NCBI RefSeq assembly: GCF_051900415.1
Contig: NZ_JBHZGL010000001.1
Location: 519,390-583,389, forward strand
Direction: 5' to 3'
Origin: Frateuria_A sp051900415
GTDB taxonomy: Bacteria > Pseudomonadota > Gammaproteobacteria > Xanthomonadales > Rhodanobacteraceae
DNA length: 64,000 bases
Shown here: one piece after another, positions 25,553-34,756 of the stretch
How the letters are laid out: the number at the start of each line of letters is the position of its first letter
How positions within the stretch are numbered: position 1 is the first letter of the stretch
Notes under the pieces: generated by a model
What the model saw: only the letters and a program-made list of their open reading frames with translations
Told to the model about the DNA's origin: nothing
The model's database searches: none
Made by a program: the position numbers and the translations under genes

Positions 25553-26470
25553 ATGGAATTCGATTTCTCCGCCATCCTGCTTGCCCTTACCGTGCTTTTC
25601 GGCGTGGTGTGGGGGCTGGACCGGCTGTTTCTGTACAACAAGCGCAAGGCGCGCCTGGACGCGGTCGGCGAGGAGTACCGCGATCCGGTGCCGGTGGACT
25701 GGGCGCGCTCGTTGTTTCCGGTGGTGCTGGTGGTGCTGGTGCTGCGGTCGTTCGTGGCAGAGCCGTTCCGCATCCCGTCCGGTTCGATGATGCCGACGCT
25801 CGACGTGGGCGATTTCATCCTGGTCAACAAGTTCGCCTACGGCCTGCGCATGCCGGCCTTCAACAACAAGTTCCTCGACCTGGGTGAGCCCAAGCGCGGC
25901 GACGTGGTGGTATTCCGCTTTCCCGGCTACCTGTGCCAGGACGAGAACGGCCAGTGGGTGCGCAGCGGCGACATAAGCTGCTCCGACCCGCATGCCGCGG
26001 TGCCGAACCAGAACTGGATCAAGCGTGTGATCGGCCTGCCGGGCGACACGATCGAGTCTCACGGCGACCAGTTGCTGATCAATGGCACGCCGGTGCCTGC
26101 CGACCTGACCGGGCCGTTCCAGGGCCGTCCCAACGGCGACGAATCGCGGCTGATGCGCGACTACGGCGCTACGGTCTGGACCGAGCACCTGCCGCGTTCG
26201 GAGGGCAAGGGGAGCATCGATCACATGATCGCCCGCATGCCGGCGTATTCGGTGCCGCTGTCGATCCCCAACGACAAGGTGCCCGCCAAGGTGCCGCCCG
26301 GCTGCTATATCGTCATGGGCGACAACCGGTACAACAGCACCGACAGCCGTTGGTGGGGCTGCCTGCCGGAACAGAACCTGGCCGGCAAGGCCTTCCTGAT
26401 CTGGCTGAGCTGGAAGGGCACCCACGACGGCTGGATCGATTTCGGGCGTATTGGCAAGATCATCCACTGA
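25553..26470 (+). CDS. lepB: Signal peptidase I
   Basis: This 305-residue inner-membrane protease has two N-terminal membrane helices (about residues 3-22 and 50-68). The catalytic pair is S78 in PSGSMMPTL and K157 in NWIKRVIGLPGD. Box E is visible as GCYIVMGDNRYNSTDSRWWG. It removes signal peptides from exported proteins. ATG 25553 follows AAGGGAG. The gene is directly downstream of lepA and upstream of a DUF4845 gene and rnc, the standard gammaproteobacterial order. Confidence 0.96.
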   Translation: MEFDFSAILLALTVLFGVVWGLDRLFLYNKRKARLDAVGEEYRDPVPVDWARSLFPVVLVVLVLRSFVAEPFRIPSGSMMPTLDVGDFILVNKFAYGLRMPAFNNKFLDLGEPKRGDVVVFRFPGYLCQDENGQWVRSGDISCSDPHAAVPNQNWIKRVIGLPGDTIESHGDQLLINGTPVPADLTGPFQGRPNGDESRLMRDYGATVWTEHLPRSEGKGSIDHMIARMPAYSVPLSIPNDKVPAKVPPGCYIVMGDNRYNSTDSRWWGCLPEQNLAGKAFLIWLSWKGTHDGWIDFGRIGKIIH

Positions 26471-26573
26471 CGCAGGACGTGACGGGCGCCACTGGCGGCG
26501 CCCGTGACCCAGGGCCAGGGCGGCGCGCAGAATAAAGACGAAATAGCCGCTGCAGCGGCATAGCGAGGGGACT

Positions 26574-26954
26574 ATGAAGAGCAAGCAAGCGGGTATCACC
26601 CTGATCGGGTTTCTAGTCGTTCTGGCCGTCGTGGCCTTCTTCGGCTACATGGCAATGAAGCTGGTGCCGGCGTACAGCGAATACATGGGCGTGGTCAAAG
26701 CGATGAATCAGGTCTCGACCGAGGGCGCCGACGGCAAATCGCTGGACGAGATCCGCCGCGACCTGATGTTCAAGCTGGGCTTCCAGTACGTGGATGACGC
26801 CACCATCCAGCCGCGGGACATCACCATCGACCGCTCCAACGGCAACCAGCTGCACGTGGCCTATGACAAGCAGGTTCCATTCGTCTACAACATCGACTTC
26901 CTGCTGCACTTCGAAAAGAGCGTGCCGCTGCAGGGCAATGTGCCCTCGATCTGA
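26574..26954 (+). CDS. DUF4845 small membrane protein
   Basis: This 126-residue protein has one N-terminal membrane helix in MKSKQAGITLIGFLVVLAVV, which resembles a type IV pilin leader without the full motif. A small soluble domain follows (LVPAYSEYMGVVKAMNQVST...). DUF4845 proteins are commonly encoded between lepB and rnc; their function is not known. SD GAGGGG lies a few bases before the ATG, and rnc starts six bases after its stop. Confidence 0.88.
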   Translation: MKSKQAGITLIGFLVVLAVVAFFGYMAMKLVPAYSEYMGVVKAMNQVSTEGADGKSLDEIRRDLMFKLGFQYVDDATIQPRDITIDRSNGNQLHVAYDKQVPFVYNIDFLLHFEKSVPLQGNVPSI

Positions 26955-26960
26955 CCGCCC

Positions 26961-27620
26961 GTGAAGTTGGACTACCGTTTCCAGGATCCCGCGCTCGCCG
27001 AGCTCGCGTTGACCCATCGCAGTGCGGGCCGGCCGAACAACGAGCGCATGGAGTTTCTCGGCGATGCGTTGCTCGGCGCGGTGGTCGGGGAAATGCTTTT
27101 CGACGCGCACCCCCGCGCCAGCGAAGGCGAGCTTTCGCGGCTGCGCGCGCAGTTGGTCAATGGCCAGGCGCTGGCAGTGGTGGCGCGCGAACTGGAGCTG
27201 GGCGACGGGCTCAAGCTGGGGTCGGGGGAGCTCAAGAGCGGCGGCTTTCGCCGTGACTCGATCCTGGCCGATGCGTTCGAGGCCCTGGTCGCAGCGGTGT
27301 ATCTCGACGGCGGATTCGACGCCTGTCGCGATACCGTCCGTGGGCTATTTGCCCAACGCGTCGCCGATTTGCCCAGATCCTCCAAGGACGCCAAGACCCG
27401 CCTGCAGGAATGGTTGCAGGCGCGGGGTCTGCCGTTGCCGGTCTATGAACTGGCCGGCAGCCATGGCGAAGACCACGCCAAGGTCTTTGAAGTGACCTGC
27501 AATATCGCCGAGCCGGCGCCGTTGTGCGCCGCCGCAAGCGGCCCCAGCCGTCGGGCTGCCGAACAGGACGCAGCCGAGATCGTGCTCGGCCAGCTGACCG
27601 AGCCGCTGCCGCCCGCCTGA
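26961..27620 (+). CDS. rnc: Ribonuclease III
   Basis: This 219-residue double-strand-specific endoribonuclease has the RNase III catalytic domain at about residues 1-145 (signature NERMEFLGDALLGAVVG, second acidic patch DAFEALVAAVYLDGG). A double-stranded RNA-binding domain follows at about 150-215 (KTRLQEWLQARGLPLPVYEL, SRRAAEQDAAEIVLGQL). It processes rRNA and other structured transcripts. It uses a GTG start (26961), six bases after the preceding stop, so translation is probably coupled. era follows in the usual order. Confidence 0.95.
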   Translation: MKLDYRFQDPALAELALTHRSAGRPNNERMEFLGDALLGAVVGEMLFDAHPRASEGELSRLRAQLVNGQALAVVARELELGDGLKLGSGELKSGGFRRDSILADAFEALVAAVYLDGGFDACRDTVRGLFAQRVADLPRSSKDAKTRLQEWLQARGLPLPVYELAGSHGEDHAKVFEVTCNIAEPAPLCAAASGPSRRAAEQDAAEIVLGQLTEPLPPA

Positions 27621-27699
27621 ACCCCATTTTCCCCGTCGCTGGCGCCGTTGGCGCGGCGGCGCCATGCTTTGCACCCTGTCCGCCGGAACACCTTCTGCC

Positions 27700-28629
27700 A
27701 TGAACGACGAACCCGAAACCGCCGGCGAGCTGCCGCACGAGAACTATCGCTGTGGTGCGGTGGCCCTGGTCGGTCGCCCGAACGTGGGTAAATCGACCCT
27801 GCTCAACGCCCTGATCGGTTTTCGCCTGTCGATCGTCAGCCCGCGTCCACAAACGACCAGGCACCGCATCCTGGGCATTGCCACCAGCGAGGCGGGGCAA
27901 GTGATGTACGTGGACACGCCCGGCCTGCACCGGGGCGCCAAGCGCGCCATGAACCGCAGTCTCAACCGCGCGGCCCGCACCGCGATGGCCGAGGTGGATC
28001 TGGCCGTGCAGCTGATCGAGGCCGGTCGCTGGACCGACGAGGACGAGGCGCTGTACGCCGCGCTGGTCGAGCAGAACGTGCCGCGCCTGCTGGCCATCAA
28101 CAAGGTCGACCTGGCCAAGGACAAGGGCGCGCTGCTGCCCTTCGTCGCGGAGCTGACCGCCAACCACCAGTTCGAGGACATCCATTACGTCAGTGCCCTC
28201 AAGCAGAAGGGGCTGAAGGAGCTGGAGCGCGCGATCCTCGAGCGCCTGCCGGTACGCCCGCCGGTGTTCGGCGAGGACGAGATCACCGATCGCAGCGAGC
28301 GCTTCCTTGCGGCCGAGATGGTGCGCGAGCAGCTCATGCTCCGCCTCGACCAGGAACTGCCCTATGCCACCACGGTGGAAATCGAGCAGTTCAACGACCG
28401 CGAGGACGGTATTGCCGAAATCCACGCGGTGATCTGGGTGGAGCGCGACGGCCAGAAGGCCATCGTGATCGGGCAGGGTGGCGCCCAGCTCAAGGCCATC
28501 GGCAGTGCCGCGCGCCGCCACATGGAGCGGCTGTTCGAGCGCAAGGTGTTCCTCAAGCTGTGGGTCAAGGTGCGCGAGGGTTGGGTCGACGACGAGGCGA
28601 TGCTCAAGAAGCTGGGCTATACCGATTGA
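27700..28629 (+). CDS. era: GTPase Era
   Basis: This 309-residue protein has an N-terminal GTPase (G1 GRPNVGKST, G3 DTPGLH, G4 NKVD, SALKQKG) and a C-terminal KH domain (AIVIGQGGAQLKAIGSAARR). It is needed for 30S ribosomal subunit maturation and binds near the 3' end of 16S rRNA. ATG 27700 (MNDEPET) is chosen over ATG 27664 on family grounds; neither has a strong SD. It sits between rnc and recO. Confidence 0.96.
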   Translation: MNDEPETAGELPHENYRCGAVALVGRPNVGKSTLLNALIGFRLSIVSPRPQTTRHRILGIATSEAGQVMYVDTPGLHRGAKRAMNRSLNRAARTAMAEVDLAVQLIEAGRWTDEDEALYAALVEQNVPRLLAINKVDLAKDKGALLPFVAELTANHQFEDIHYVSALKQKGLKELERAILERLPVRPPVFGEDEITDRSERFLAAEMVREQLMLRLDQELPYATTVEIEQFNDREDGIAEIHAVIWVERDGQKAIVIGQGGAQLKAIGSAARRHMERLFERKVFLKLWVKVREGWVDDEAMLKKLGYTD

Positions 28630-28717
28630 ATGTCCCGAGCCGGACATCAAGCATCGGCAATCTCGGTTAGCCGCCTGGCGATTCCGGTTTTCCCATTCCC
28701 GATCCCGGCTCTAGACC

Positions 28718-29437
28718 ATGCTCCTCGACCAGCAGCCCGCCTACGTCCTGCATGCGAGGCCCTACCGGGAGACCTCGCTGCTGCTCGAATGCCTCACCCG
28801 CGACCACGGCCGCCTGGGCGTGGTCGCGCGCGGCGTGCGGCGCGAACGGGCGCGGGTGCAGCGTGCGCAGCTCGAACCGTTCCAGCCGTTGGCGCTGGAC
28901 CTGCTGCTGCGTGGTGAACTGGCCACCCTGCGCGCGGCCGAACCGGCCAGCACACCGCTCAGGCTGACCGGCGACGCGGGCCTGGCCGGGCTCTACCTCA
29001 ATGAACTGGTGGTGCGCCTGACCGGTCGCCAGGATCCGCTACCCGAGCTGTTCGAGGCCTACGCGCGCACCCTGCCGCGCCTGGCCGGGCCTGGCGCGCT
29101 GGCCTGGCAACTGCGGCGCTTCGAACGCGACCTGCTCGCGGCGATCGGCTATGCGCTGCAGCTGGATACCGAGGCCGACAGCGGCGAACCGGTGGCACCG
29201 GAAGGCTGGTATCGCTACCAGGTCGAACATGGCCCGGTGGCCTGCCCACCCGATGCGCCGCGGGGGATCCGCGGGGCGGACCTGCTGGCGCTCACCACCG
29301 ACCAATGTCCCGACGCCACGGGGCTGGCGGCGCTGCGTCGTCTCATGCGCGAGGTCATCCGCTTCCACCTCGGTGGTGGCGAGCTGCACGCATGGCGCGT
29401 GCTGGCCGCGGCCATGTCACGGCGGCAATCGGGCTGA
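28718..29437 (+). CDS. recO: DNA repair protein RecO
   Basis: This 239-residue protein has an N-terminal OB-fold (QPAYVLHARPYRETSLLLEC, HGRLGVVARGVRRERARVQ) and a helical C-terminal domain (LYLNELVVRLTGRQDPLPEL). It loads RecA in the RecFOR pathway. It has no zinc-binding cysteine set, like other gammaproteobacterial RecO proteins. It ends the lepA-lepB-rnc-era-recO run; pdxJ, often next, is not here. The next gene converges, with only five bases between. Confidence 0.93.
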   Translation: MLLDQQPAYVLHARPYRETSLLLECLTRDHGRLGVVARGVRRERARVQRAQLEPFQPLALDLLLRGELATLRAAEPASTPLRLTGDAGLAGLYLNELVVRLTGRQDPLPELFEAYARTLPRLAGPGALAWQLRRFERDLLAAIGYALQLDTEADSGEPVAPEGWYRYQVEHGPVACPPDAPRGIRGADLLALTTDQCPDATGLAALRRLMREVIRFHLGGGELHAWRVLAAAMSRRQSG

Positions 29438-29442
29438 GCCAT

Positions 29443-29895
29443 TCACCCGGCACGAGGGCTCGACCCGAGCCTGTCGCGAAGGCGTGTCGGTCTGGACGAA
29501 GGCCGCAGCACGTACGCCAGCAGGGACGCCGCGGCGGCGATTGCGCCGATCGCGGGAAAGCGCCAGTCAACCGCGCTCCAGCCGAACTGGAACAGCCTTC
29601 CCCATTGCATCCAGGACGCCGAAATCGCGCCGGTGAGCACGACAAGCGTTGCCCGAGGAAGCGTGGTCCGGTGGGAACACAGCGCGCCGGCCACCGCACC
29701 GGTCAGGGCGAACGGAACTGCTTGCAGGATGTAGCCCAGGGGCAGGGACAGCGCGAAGGCGAGCAGTGTCCCGAGCACGATGCGCGGCGCTGATGCGTTC
29801 GGAAATGCGAGGACGGCGGAAAACGCGAGTGTTCCCACCGCCGGACCGACGGCAGCAAACAGCAGCACAGGATGAAGTAGGGTTCTCAGCCTCAC
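29443..29895 (-). CDS. Hypothetical membrane protein
   Basis: This 150-residue protein has four predicted membrane helices (about residues 7-28, 38-60, 62-85 and 112-128) and a basic C-terminus (RPSSRPTRLRDRLGSS). I do not recognise a family. It converges on recO with almost no gap. Its ATG lacks a strong SD, so the start is uncertain. Confidence 0.6.
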   Translation of the reverse strand: MRLRTLLHPVLLFAAVGPAVGTLAFSAVLAFPNASAPRIVLGTLLAFALSLPLGYILQAVPFALTGAVAGALCSHRTTLPRATLVVLTGAISASWMQWGRLFQFGWSAVDWRFPAIGAIAAAASLLAYVLRPSSRPTRLRDRLGSSPRAG

Positions 29896-29939
29896 GCGGG
29901 ATCCTGTTTCCAGTGGCCTGACGACGCGTTGCGTTGCGC

Positions 29940-30680
29940 TCAGCGCTCCAGCACCGCCAGAGTCGCGGCGAGGGCTTGCCGGAATCGCTCCTGGGCCCCG
30001 TCGCCTACGGAGCCATCGACCTCCACCTGTCGCTGCAGATGGGTCGCCTGCAACGCCAGCGCGGCGGCACCGCAGAAGCCGCAGGCCGAACGCAGCCGGT
30101 GCAGCCGGTCGATCAGGCGTGACGGTTCACGGCAGAAGAGGTCCAATTCCTGCAGAAGCGTCGCCAGCTCCTCGCGCAGCAGGCCGCGCAGCGCCTGCAT
30201 CGTGCCTGCATCGCCGCTGCTGACCAGCCCGGCGGCATCGTCCAGCAGCGGCGTGTGGCGGCCGCTGTTGCGGGCGAGCGTGACCAGCGGGCGCAGCGCG
30301 TCCAGTTCGCAGGGCTTGAGCAGCACGTCGCTGAAGCCGGCGGCCAGCAATTGTTGGCGATCCTCGGTCGAAACTTCGGCGCTGGTCGCCACCGCCGGCG
30401 CGTCGGCCGAACGCGCAGTGGCGTCGGCGCGCAGGGCCGCCAGCACGTCGCGCGCGCCGGCGCCGGGCATGCGGCAGTCCAGCAGCAGCAGGTCGAAGGT
30501 TTCGATGGCGGCGCGCGCCAGCGCCAGCTGGCCGTCGGCGCATTCGTGCACCTGTGCACCCAGGGCGCGCAGTCCGTCGCCGAGGAAACGGCGGCTGGCC
30601 GGGTCGTCGTCGGCCACCAGCACATAGGGCAGGGGAAGGCTGGAGGGCGGTGGCTGGCGCAGAAAGGCGGCTGTGCTCAT
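29940..30680 (-). CDS. Response regulator with C-terminal Hpt domain
   Basis: This 246-residue protein joins a receiver domain (about residues 18-135; VLVADDDPASRRFLGDGL, phospho-acceptor Asp in LLLLDCRMPGAG, conserved Lys in VLLKPCELD) to a histidine phosphotransfer-like domain (about 155-240) with LHRLRSACGFCGA, where the first His fits the Hpt site. No DNA-binding output or sensor kinase is adjacent. It could relay phosphate within a hybrid phosphorelay. It is divergent from the YdbH-like gene across 46 bases. Confidence 0.8.
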   Translation of the reverse strand: MSTAAFLRQPPPSSLPLPYVLVADDDPASRRFLGDGLRALGAQVHECADGQLALARAAIETFDLLLLDCRMPGAGARDVLAALRADATARSADAPAVATSAEVSTEDRQQLLAAGFSDVLLKPCELDALRPLVTLARNSGRHTPLLDDAAGLVSSGDAGTMQALRGLLREELATLLQELDLFCREPSRLIDRLHRLRSACGFCGAAALALQATHLQRQVEVDGSVGDGAQERFRQALAATLAVLER

Positions 30681-30726
30681 TGACGAAATCCATGTCGTTC
30701 AGCTGGCTTTGGCAGAATGATGGCAC

Positions 30727-32748
30727 ATGCTCGCTTTCTCCCGCCGCCTGTTGCTATGCCTGGGCCTGCTCCTCGTCGCCGCGTGGACGGGGCCCGCCCG
30801 CGCGGATGTCGAACTGACCGCCAAGGTGGTCGCGGTGCCCGGCGTGCGGCTGCAACAGGTGAGCCTGCACATCGGCGAGGACGGCAACGGCGGGCTGGCG
30901 CTCAAGCTCCACGCCGCACGCGCCGACGTCGCGGCGATGGGTTGGCGCCGCGTCGGGCTGGACCTGGAAGGCGTACTGTCGCGCGACCTGCAGATGCGCT
31001 GGTTGCTGGACGGCACCGTCGCCCTGCGCGGCGCACCGGGCGGGGCACTGGGCAATTCCGACGTGCACCTGGTGATCGACCAGCGCGCCAACACGCTGCA
31101 GGCGGATGTCACCCAGGCCGCGGCGGCCGCCAGCGCCTGGGTTCCGCTCGACCAGACCACCCACGCGCAGATCACCCTGAAGAACCTCCCCGCCCAATGG
31201 CTGGCCGGATTGCTCGGCACGGTCTGGTCTGGCCGGCCCACGGGCGGGCGACTGGATGCCGAGCTGGCGCTGGACGTGCACGACAACGGCATCCAGTCGT
31301 CGGGTGAATTCAGCCTGGACGGCGTGGGTTTCGACAGCCCCAGCGGGACGCTGGCCGGGCAAGGCGTCGACGCCAATGGCCGCCTCGGCATCGACACCCA
31401 GGGCGGCCCCGCTCGGTTCACGGTGGATGCCACGCTGCACGGTGGCGAGCTGTTGCTCGGACCGATCTACGCGAAGCTCCCCAGCCACCCTGTGCAGCTC
31501 AACGTGGCCGCGGTCGGCCAGGGCGGCGCGCTGGCGATCAACCGCTTGCGCGTCAACGATACCGATGCGCTGCAACTGGATGGCGCGCTCGCCTTCGATG
31601 CCAAGGGCAACCTCGACAAGTTGCGCCTGGAGCGCTTCCAGGCGCGATTCCCCGCCGCCTACGAACGTTACGGCGCCGCCTGGCTGGATACGCTGGGCCT
31701 GCACGATGTGCGCATCACTGGCGCCCTGAGCGGCAACCTGGACCTGCGCGACGAAGGACCGCGCGGCTTCGCCTTCACCGCCGACCATCTCGGCCTGGCG
31801 ACCGCCGACGGCCGGCTGGCGATCGACGACCTCAACGGCGGGTTGGACTGGTCCGCGGAAGCGGATCGACCCACCACCAGCCTCGGTTGGCGTGCTCTGC
31901 GCCTGTATCGCCTGCCATTCGGACCGGCCAGGGCACAGTGGCGTAGCCAGGGCGGCACGCTCGGATTGACCCAGCCACTGGCGGTCGCCCTGCTCGGCGG
32001 CACGGTGCGCATGAGCCAGCTCGACTGGCGCCCCGCCGCAGCCAGGGGCCAGCGGCTGGAAACCTCGCTGGCCGTCACCGGCGTGGATATGGCCGCCTTC
32101 AGCAAGACGATGGGCTGGCCGCAGTTTCCCGGCACGCTCGGCGGTGCGATCCCGTCGCTGCGCTGGGTGGACGACACGGTGGAGTTGTCCGGCGGCCTGT
32201 CGGTCAACGTCTTCAACGGCTTCGTGGACATCACCCAGCTCGCGCTGACGCAGCCGTTCGGGCCCAGCCCGGTGCTGGCGGCGGACATCGGCTTGCGCCA
32301 GCTGGACCTGGGCTCGATCACCAGCGTGTTCGACTTCGGCAGCATCACCGGCCCACTGCACGGCAGCATCGCCAACCTTCGCCTGGTCGACTGGCAACCG
32401 GTCGCGTTCGAGGCGCATCTGCTTGCCGATGAAGGCGGCCGGATCAGCCAGCGTGCGGTCAACAACCTCACCTCGGTCGGTGGCGGCGGCATCGCCGCCG
32501 GCCTGCAAGGCGCGGTGCTCAAGCTCTTCAAGACCTTCGGCTACGCGCGTATCGGCCTCAACTGCACGCTGGTCGGCACGGTCTGCCACATGAGCGGGCT
32601 GGAGAATAGCGGGGACGGTTACACTATCGTCGAGGGCAGCGGTTTGCCGCACCTCCAGGTCATCGGCCACCAGCACGAGGTCGACTGGCCCACCCTGGTG
32701 AGCCGGCTGAAGGCGGCCACCGAAGGCGGCGGCCCGCAGGTCCGCTGA
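30727..32748 (+). CDS. YdbH-like AsmA-family envelope protein
   Basis: This 673-residue exported protein begins with a signal sequence (LLLCLGLLLVAAWTGPARA). Repetitive beta-strand text follows without further membrane helices, typical of AsmA/TamB-like bridge proteins. The last 120 residues (GGGIAAGLQGAVLKLFKTFG; HEVDWPTLVSRLKAA) resemble the C-terminal region of YdbH. E. coli YdbH is longer (about 880). With the outer-membrane lipoprotein YnbE it helps move lipids across the periplasm. The next gene is a YdbL-like protein, as in the ydbH-ynbE-ydbL operon, which supports the call. Confidence 0.68.
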   Translation: MLAFSRRLLLCLGLLLVAAWTGPARADVELTAKVVAVPGVRLQQVSLHIGEDGNGGLALKLHAARADVAAMGWRRVGLDLEGVLSRDLQMRWLLDGTVALRGAPGGALGNSDVHLVIDQRANTLQADVTQAAAAASAWVPLDQTTHAQITLKNLPAQWLAGLLGTVWSGRPTGGRLDAELALDVHDNGIQSSGEFSLDGVGFDSPSGTLAGQGVDANGRLGIDTQGGPARFTVDATLHGGELLLGPIYAKLPSHPVQLNVAAVGQGGALAINRLRVNDTDALQLDGALAFDAKGNLDKLRLERFQARFPAAYERYGAAWLDTLGLHDVRITGALSGNLDLRDEGPRGFAFTADHLGLATADGRLAIDDLNGGLDWSAEADRPTTSLGWRALRLYRLPFGPARAQWRSQGGTLGLTQPLAVALLGGTVRMSQLDWRPAAARGQRLETSLAVTGVDMAAFSKTMGWPQFPGTLGGAIPSLRWVDDTVELSGGLSVNVFNGFVDITQLALTQPFGPSPVLAADIGLRQLDLGSITSVFDFGSITGPLHGSIANLRLVDWQPVAFEAHLLADEGGRISQRAVNNLTSVGGGGIAAGLQGAVLKLFKTFGYARIGLNCTLVGTVCHMSGLENSGDGYTIVEGSGLPHLQVIGHQHEVDWPTLVSRLKAATEGGGPQVR

Positions 32749-32771
32749 CACACACCCTCAGGAGCCCATCC

Positions 32772-33368
32772 ATGCGCAAGCTCGTCTACGCCCTGCTGAC
32801 CACCGTGATGGTCGCCCTGGTCGGTTGCGTCACGATCAACGTGTACTTTCCCGAGGCCGCCGCGCAGAAGGCCGCCGATCGCTTCATCGGTACGGTGATC
32901 GACCAAGGCAGCGCGCCGGCGCAGGACGCCAAGCCCGCGCCGCAGACCCAGGAGCCGACGCGCCCCTCGGCCATGCTTCTCGACCTGCTGGTGCCGGCCG
33001 CGTATGCCGACACGCCCGACATCCGTGTGCAGACGCCGGCCACCGAGGCGATCCGCGGTCGCATGCAGGCGCGCTTCCAGAACACCTTGCAGGCGCTGCT
33101 CGACTCCGGCGCGGTGGGCTTTACCAAGGACGGGCTGGTGGCCGTGCACGATGCCGGCAAGATCCCGCTCAGCAAGCGCGCGCAGGCCACCGCCGCCGTG
33201 GCGGACGAGAACAGCGACCGCAATGCGCTGTATCGGGAGATTGCCCGCGCCAACGGCCACCCCGAGTGGGAGCCGCAGATCCGTGCCACCTTCGCCAAGG
33301 GCTGGATCGAGCGCGCCCACGCCGGCTGGTATTATCAGGACGCTTCGGGCGCCTGGAAGCGCAAGTAA
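32772..33368 (+). CDS. YdbL-like DUF1318 lipoprotein with YnbE-like start
   Basis: This 198-residue protein has a lipoprotein signal ending LVGC (cysteine at residue 19), followed by VTINVYFPEAAAQKAADRFI. The ITIN/VTIN strand resembles the short lipoprotein YnbE. After a proline-rich linker the C-terminal DUF1318 domain (about 95-195; AIRGRMQARFQNTLQALLDS, GHPEWEPQIRATFAKGWIER) matches YdbL. In E. coli these are two proteins. Here one chain appears to carry both. It is 23 bases behind the YdbH-like gene, with SD CAGGAG. Confidence 0.78.
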   Translation: MRKLVYALLTTVMVALVGCVTINVYFPEAAAQKAADRFIGTVIDQGSAPAQDAKPAPQTQEPTRPSAMLLDLLVPAAYADTPDIRVQTPATEAIRGRMQARFQNTLQALLDSGAVGFTKDGLVAVHDAGKIPLSKRAQATAAVADENSDRNALYREIARANGHPEWEPQIRATFAKGWIERAHAGWYYQDASGAWKRK

Positions 33369-33442
33369 GCCGCGCCCTCCGTTCCCCTGTTTGACCGCTG
33401 CGCCCGGGTCGCCGATCCGGGCGCAGGCGTTTTACGAGTGCC

Positions 33443-34756
33443 ATGAAAGAATTCGAAGCCACCATTACCGACCTGGCCCATGACGGCCGCGGCGTCGCCC
33501 GCATCGACGGCAAGACCGTGTTCGTCAGCGGTGCACTGCTGGGCGAGCAGGTTCGCCTAGGGATACGCAAGCGCCACCGCAACTTCGACGAAGCCGAGAC
33601 GCTCGAAGTGCTCGAGCGCTCGCCGCATCGCGTCGAGCCGCAGTGCGCGCACTTCGGCCAATGCGGCGGCTGTTCCTTGCAGCACCTGGACGCGCCGGCC
33701 CAGATCCAGGCCAAGCAGCGCGTGCTGTCGGACAACTTCGCGCGGATCGGCAAGGTCGAACCCAAGCGCTGGCTTGAGCCGCTCACCGACGCACCCTGGG
33801 GCTATCGCCGCAAGGGCCGCCTGTCGGTGCGCGCGGTGGCCAAGAAGGGACGCGTGCTGGTCGGGTTCCGCGAGGAGTCCAACCCGCGCTTCGTGGCCGA
33901 CATCAGCCATTGCGAGGTGGCGCACCCGGCCATCGGCAGTCGGATCGGCTTGCTGGCCGAGCTGATCGGGGGCCTGGACGCGGCCAACGACATTCCGCAG
34001 ATCGAGTTCGCCGCCGGCGACGACACCGTCGCCCTGGTGTTCCGGCACCTCAAGCCGCTGAGTGAACGGGACAGCCAGGCGCTGGTCGCCTTCGGCAAGG
34101 CGCACGGTCTGGCGATCTACCTGCAACCGGGCGGCGTCAGCAGCGTGCACCCGCTGTGGCCCGAGCAGCCGCGGCTGACCTTCCGGCTGCCGGCCGGCGA
34201 GGGCGTGGCCGATGTGGAGCTGGAGTTCCAGCCCCTGGATTTCGTGCAGGTCAATGCCGGCATGAACCGGCGCATGCTGGCGCGGACGATGGAGCTGCTC
34301 GATCCGCAACCGACCGACCGCGTGCTCGATCTGTTCTGCGGCCTGGGCAACTTCACCCTGCCGATCGCGCGGCGCGTGGCCGAGGTCGCCGGGGTCGAGG
34401 GCGAGCACGGGCTGGTCGAGCGAGCCGCCGCCAACGCCGCGCGCAACGGCATCGCCAACGCGACGTTCCATGTCGCCAACCTGTTCGAGGACCAGCGCGG
34501 CAGCGCCTGGGCCCGCGCCGGGTGGGACAAGATCCTGCTCGACCCGCCGCGGGCTGGCGCCGAGCAGGTGCTGGAGTACCTGCCGCGCAAGGGCACCGAC
34601 CGCATCGTCTACGTCTCCTGCCACCCGGCCTCGCTGGCCCGCGATGCCGGCCTGCTGGTGCATCGCCACGGCTTCGAGCTCACGGCTGCCGGCGTGATGG
34701 ACATGTTTCCCCACACCGCGCACGTGGAGTCGATCGCGCTGTTCGAGCGACGCTAG
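33443..34756 (+). CDS. rlmD: 23S rRNA (uracil-1939-C5)-methyltransferase RlmD
   Basis: This 437-residue SAM-dependent enzyme has an N-terminal TRAM domain (about residues 1-60). An iron-sulfur motif follows with C68-x5-C74-x2-C77 (CAHFGQCGGC) and a fourth cysteine in ISHCEVAHP. The methyltransferase domain has LDLFCGLGNFTLPIARRV for SAM and the catalytic loop YVSCHPASLARDAGLL. It methylates U1939 of 23S rRNA. ATG 33443 begins the TRAM domain. It stands alone after the YdbL-like gene, followed by a 372-base non-coding gap. Confidence 0.94.
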   Translation: MKEFEATITDLAHDGRGVARIDGKTVFVSGALLGEQVRLGIRKRHRNFDEAETLEVLERSPHRVEPQCAHFGQCGGCSLQHLDAPAQIQAKQRVLSDNFARIGKVEPKRWLEPLTDAPWGYRRKGRLSVRAVAKKGRVLVGFREESNPRFVADISHCEVAHPAIGSRIGLLAELIGGLDAANDIPQIEFAAGDDTVALVFRHLKPLSERDSQALVAFGKAHGLAIYLQPGGVSSVHPLWPEQPRLTFRLPAGEGVADVELEFQPLDFVQVNAGMNRRMLARTMELLDPQPTDRVLDLFCGLGNFTLPIARRVAEVAGVEGEHGLVERAAANAARNGIANATFHVANLFEDQRGSAWARAGWDKILLDPPRAGAEQVLEYLPRKGTDRIVYVSCHPASLARDAGLLVHRHGFELTAAGVMDMFPHTAHVESIALFERR

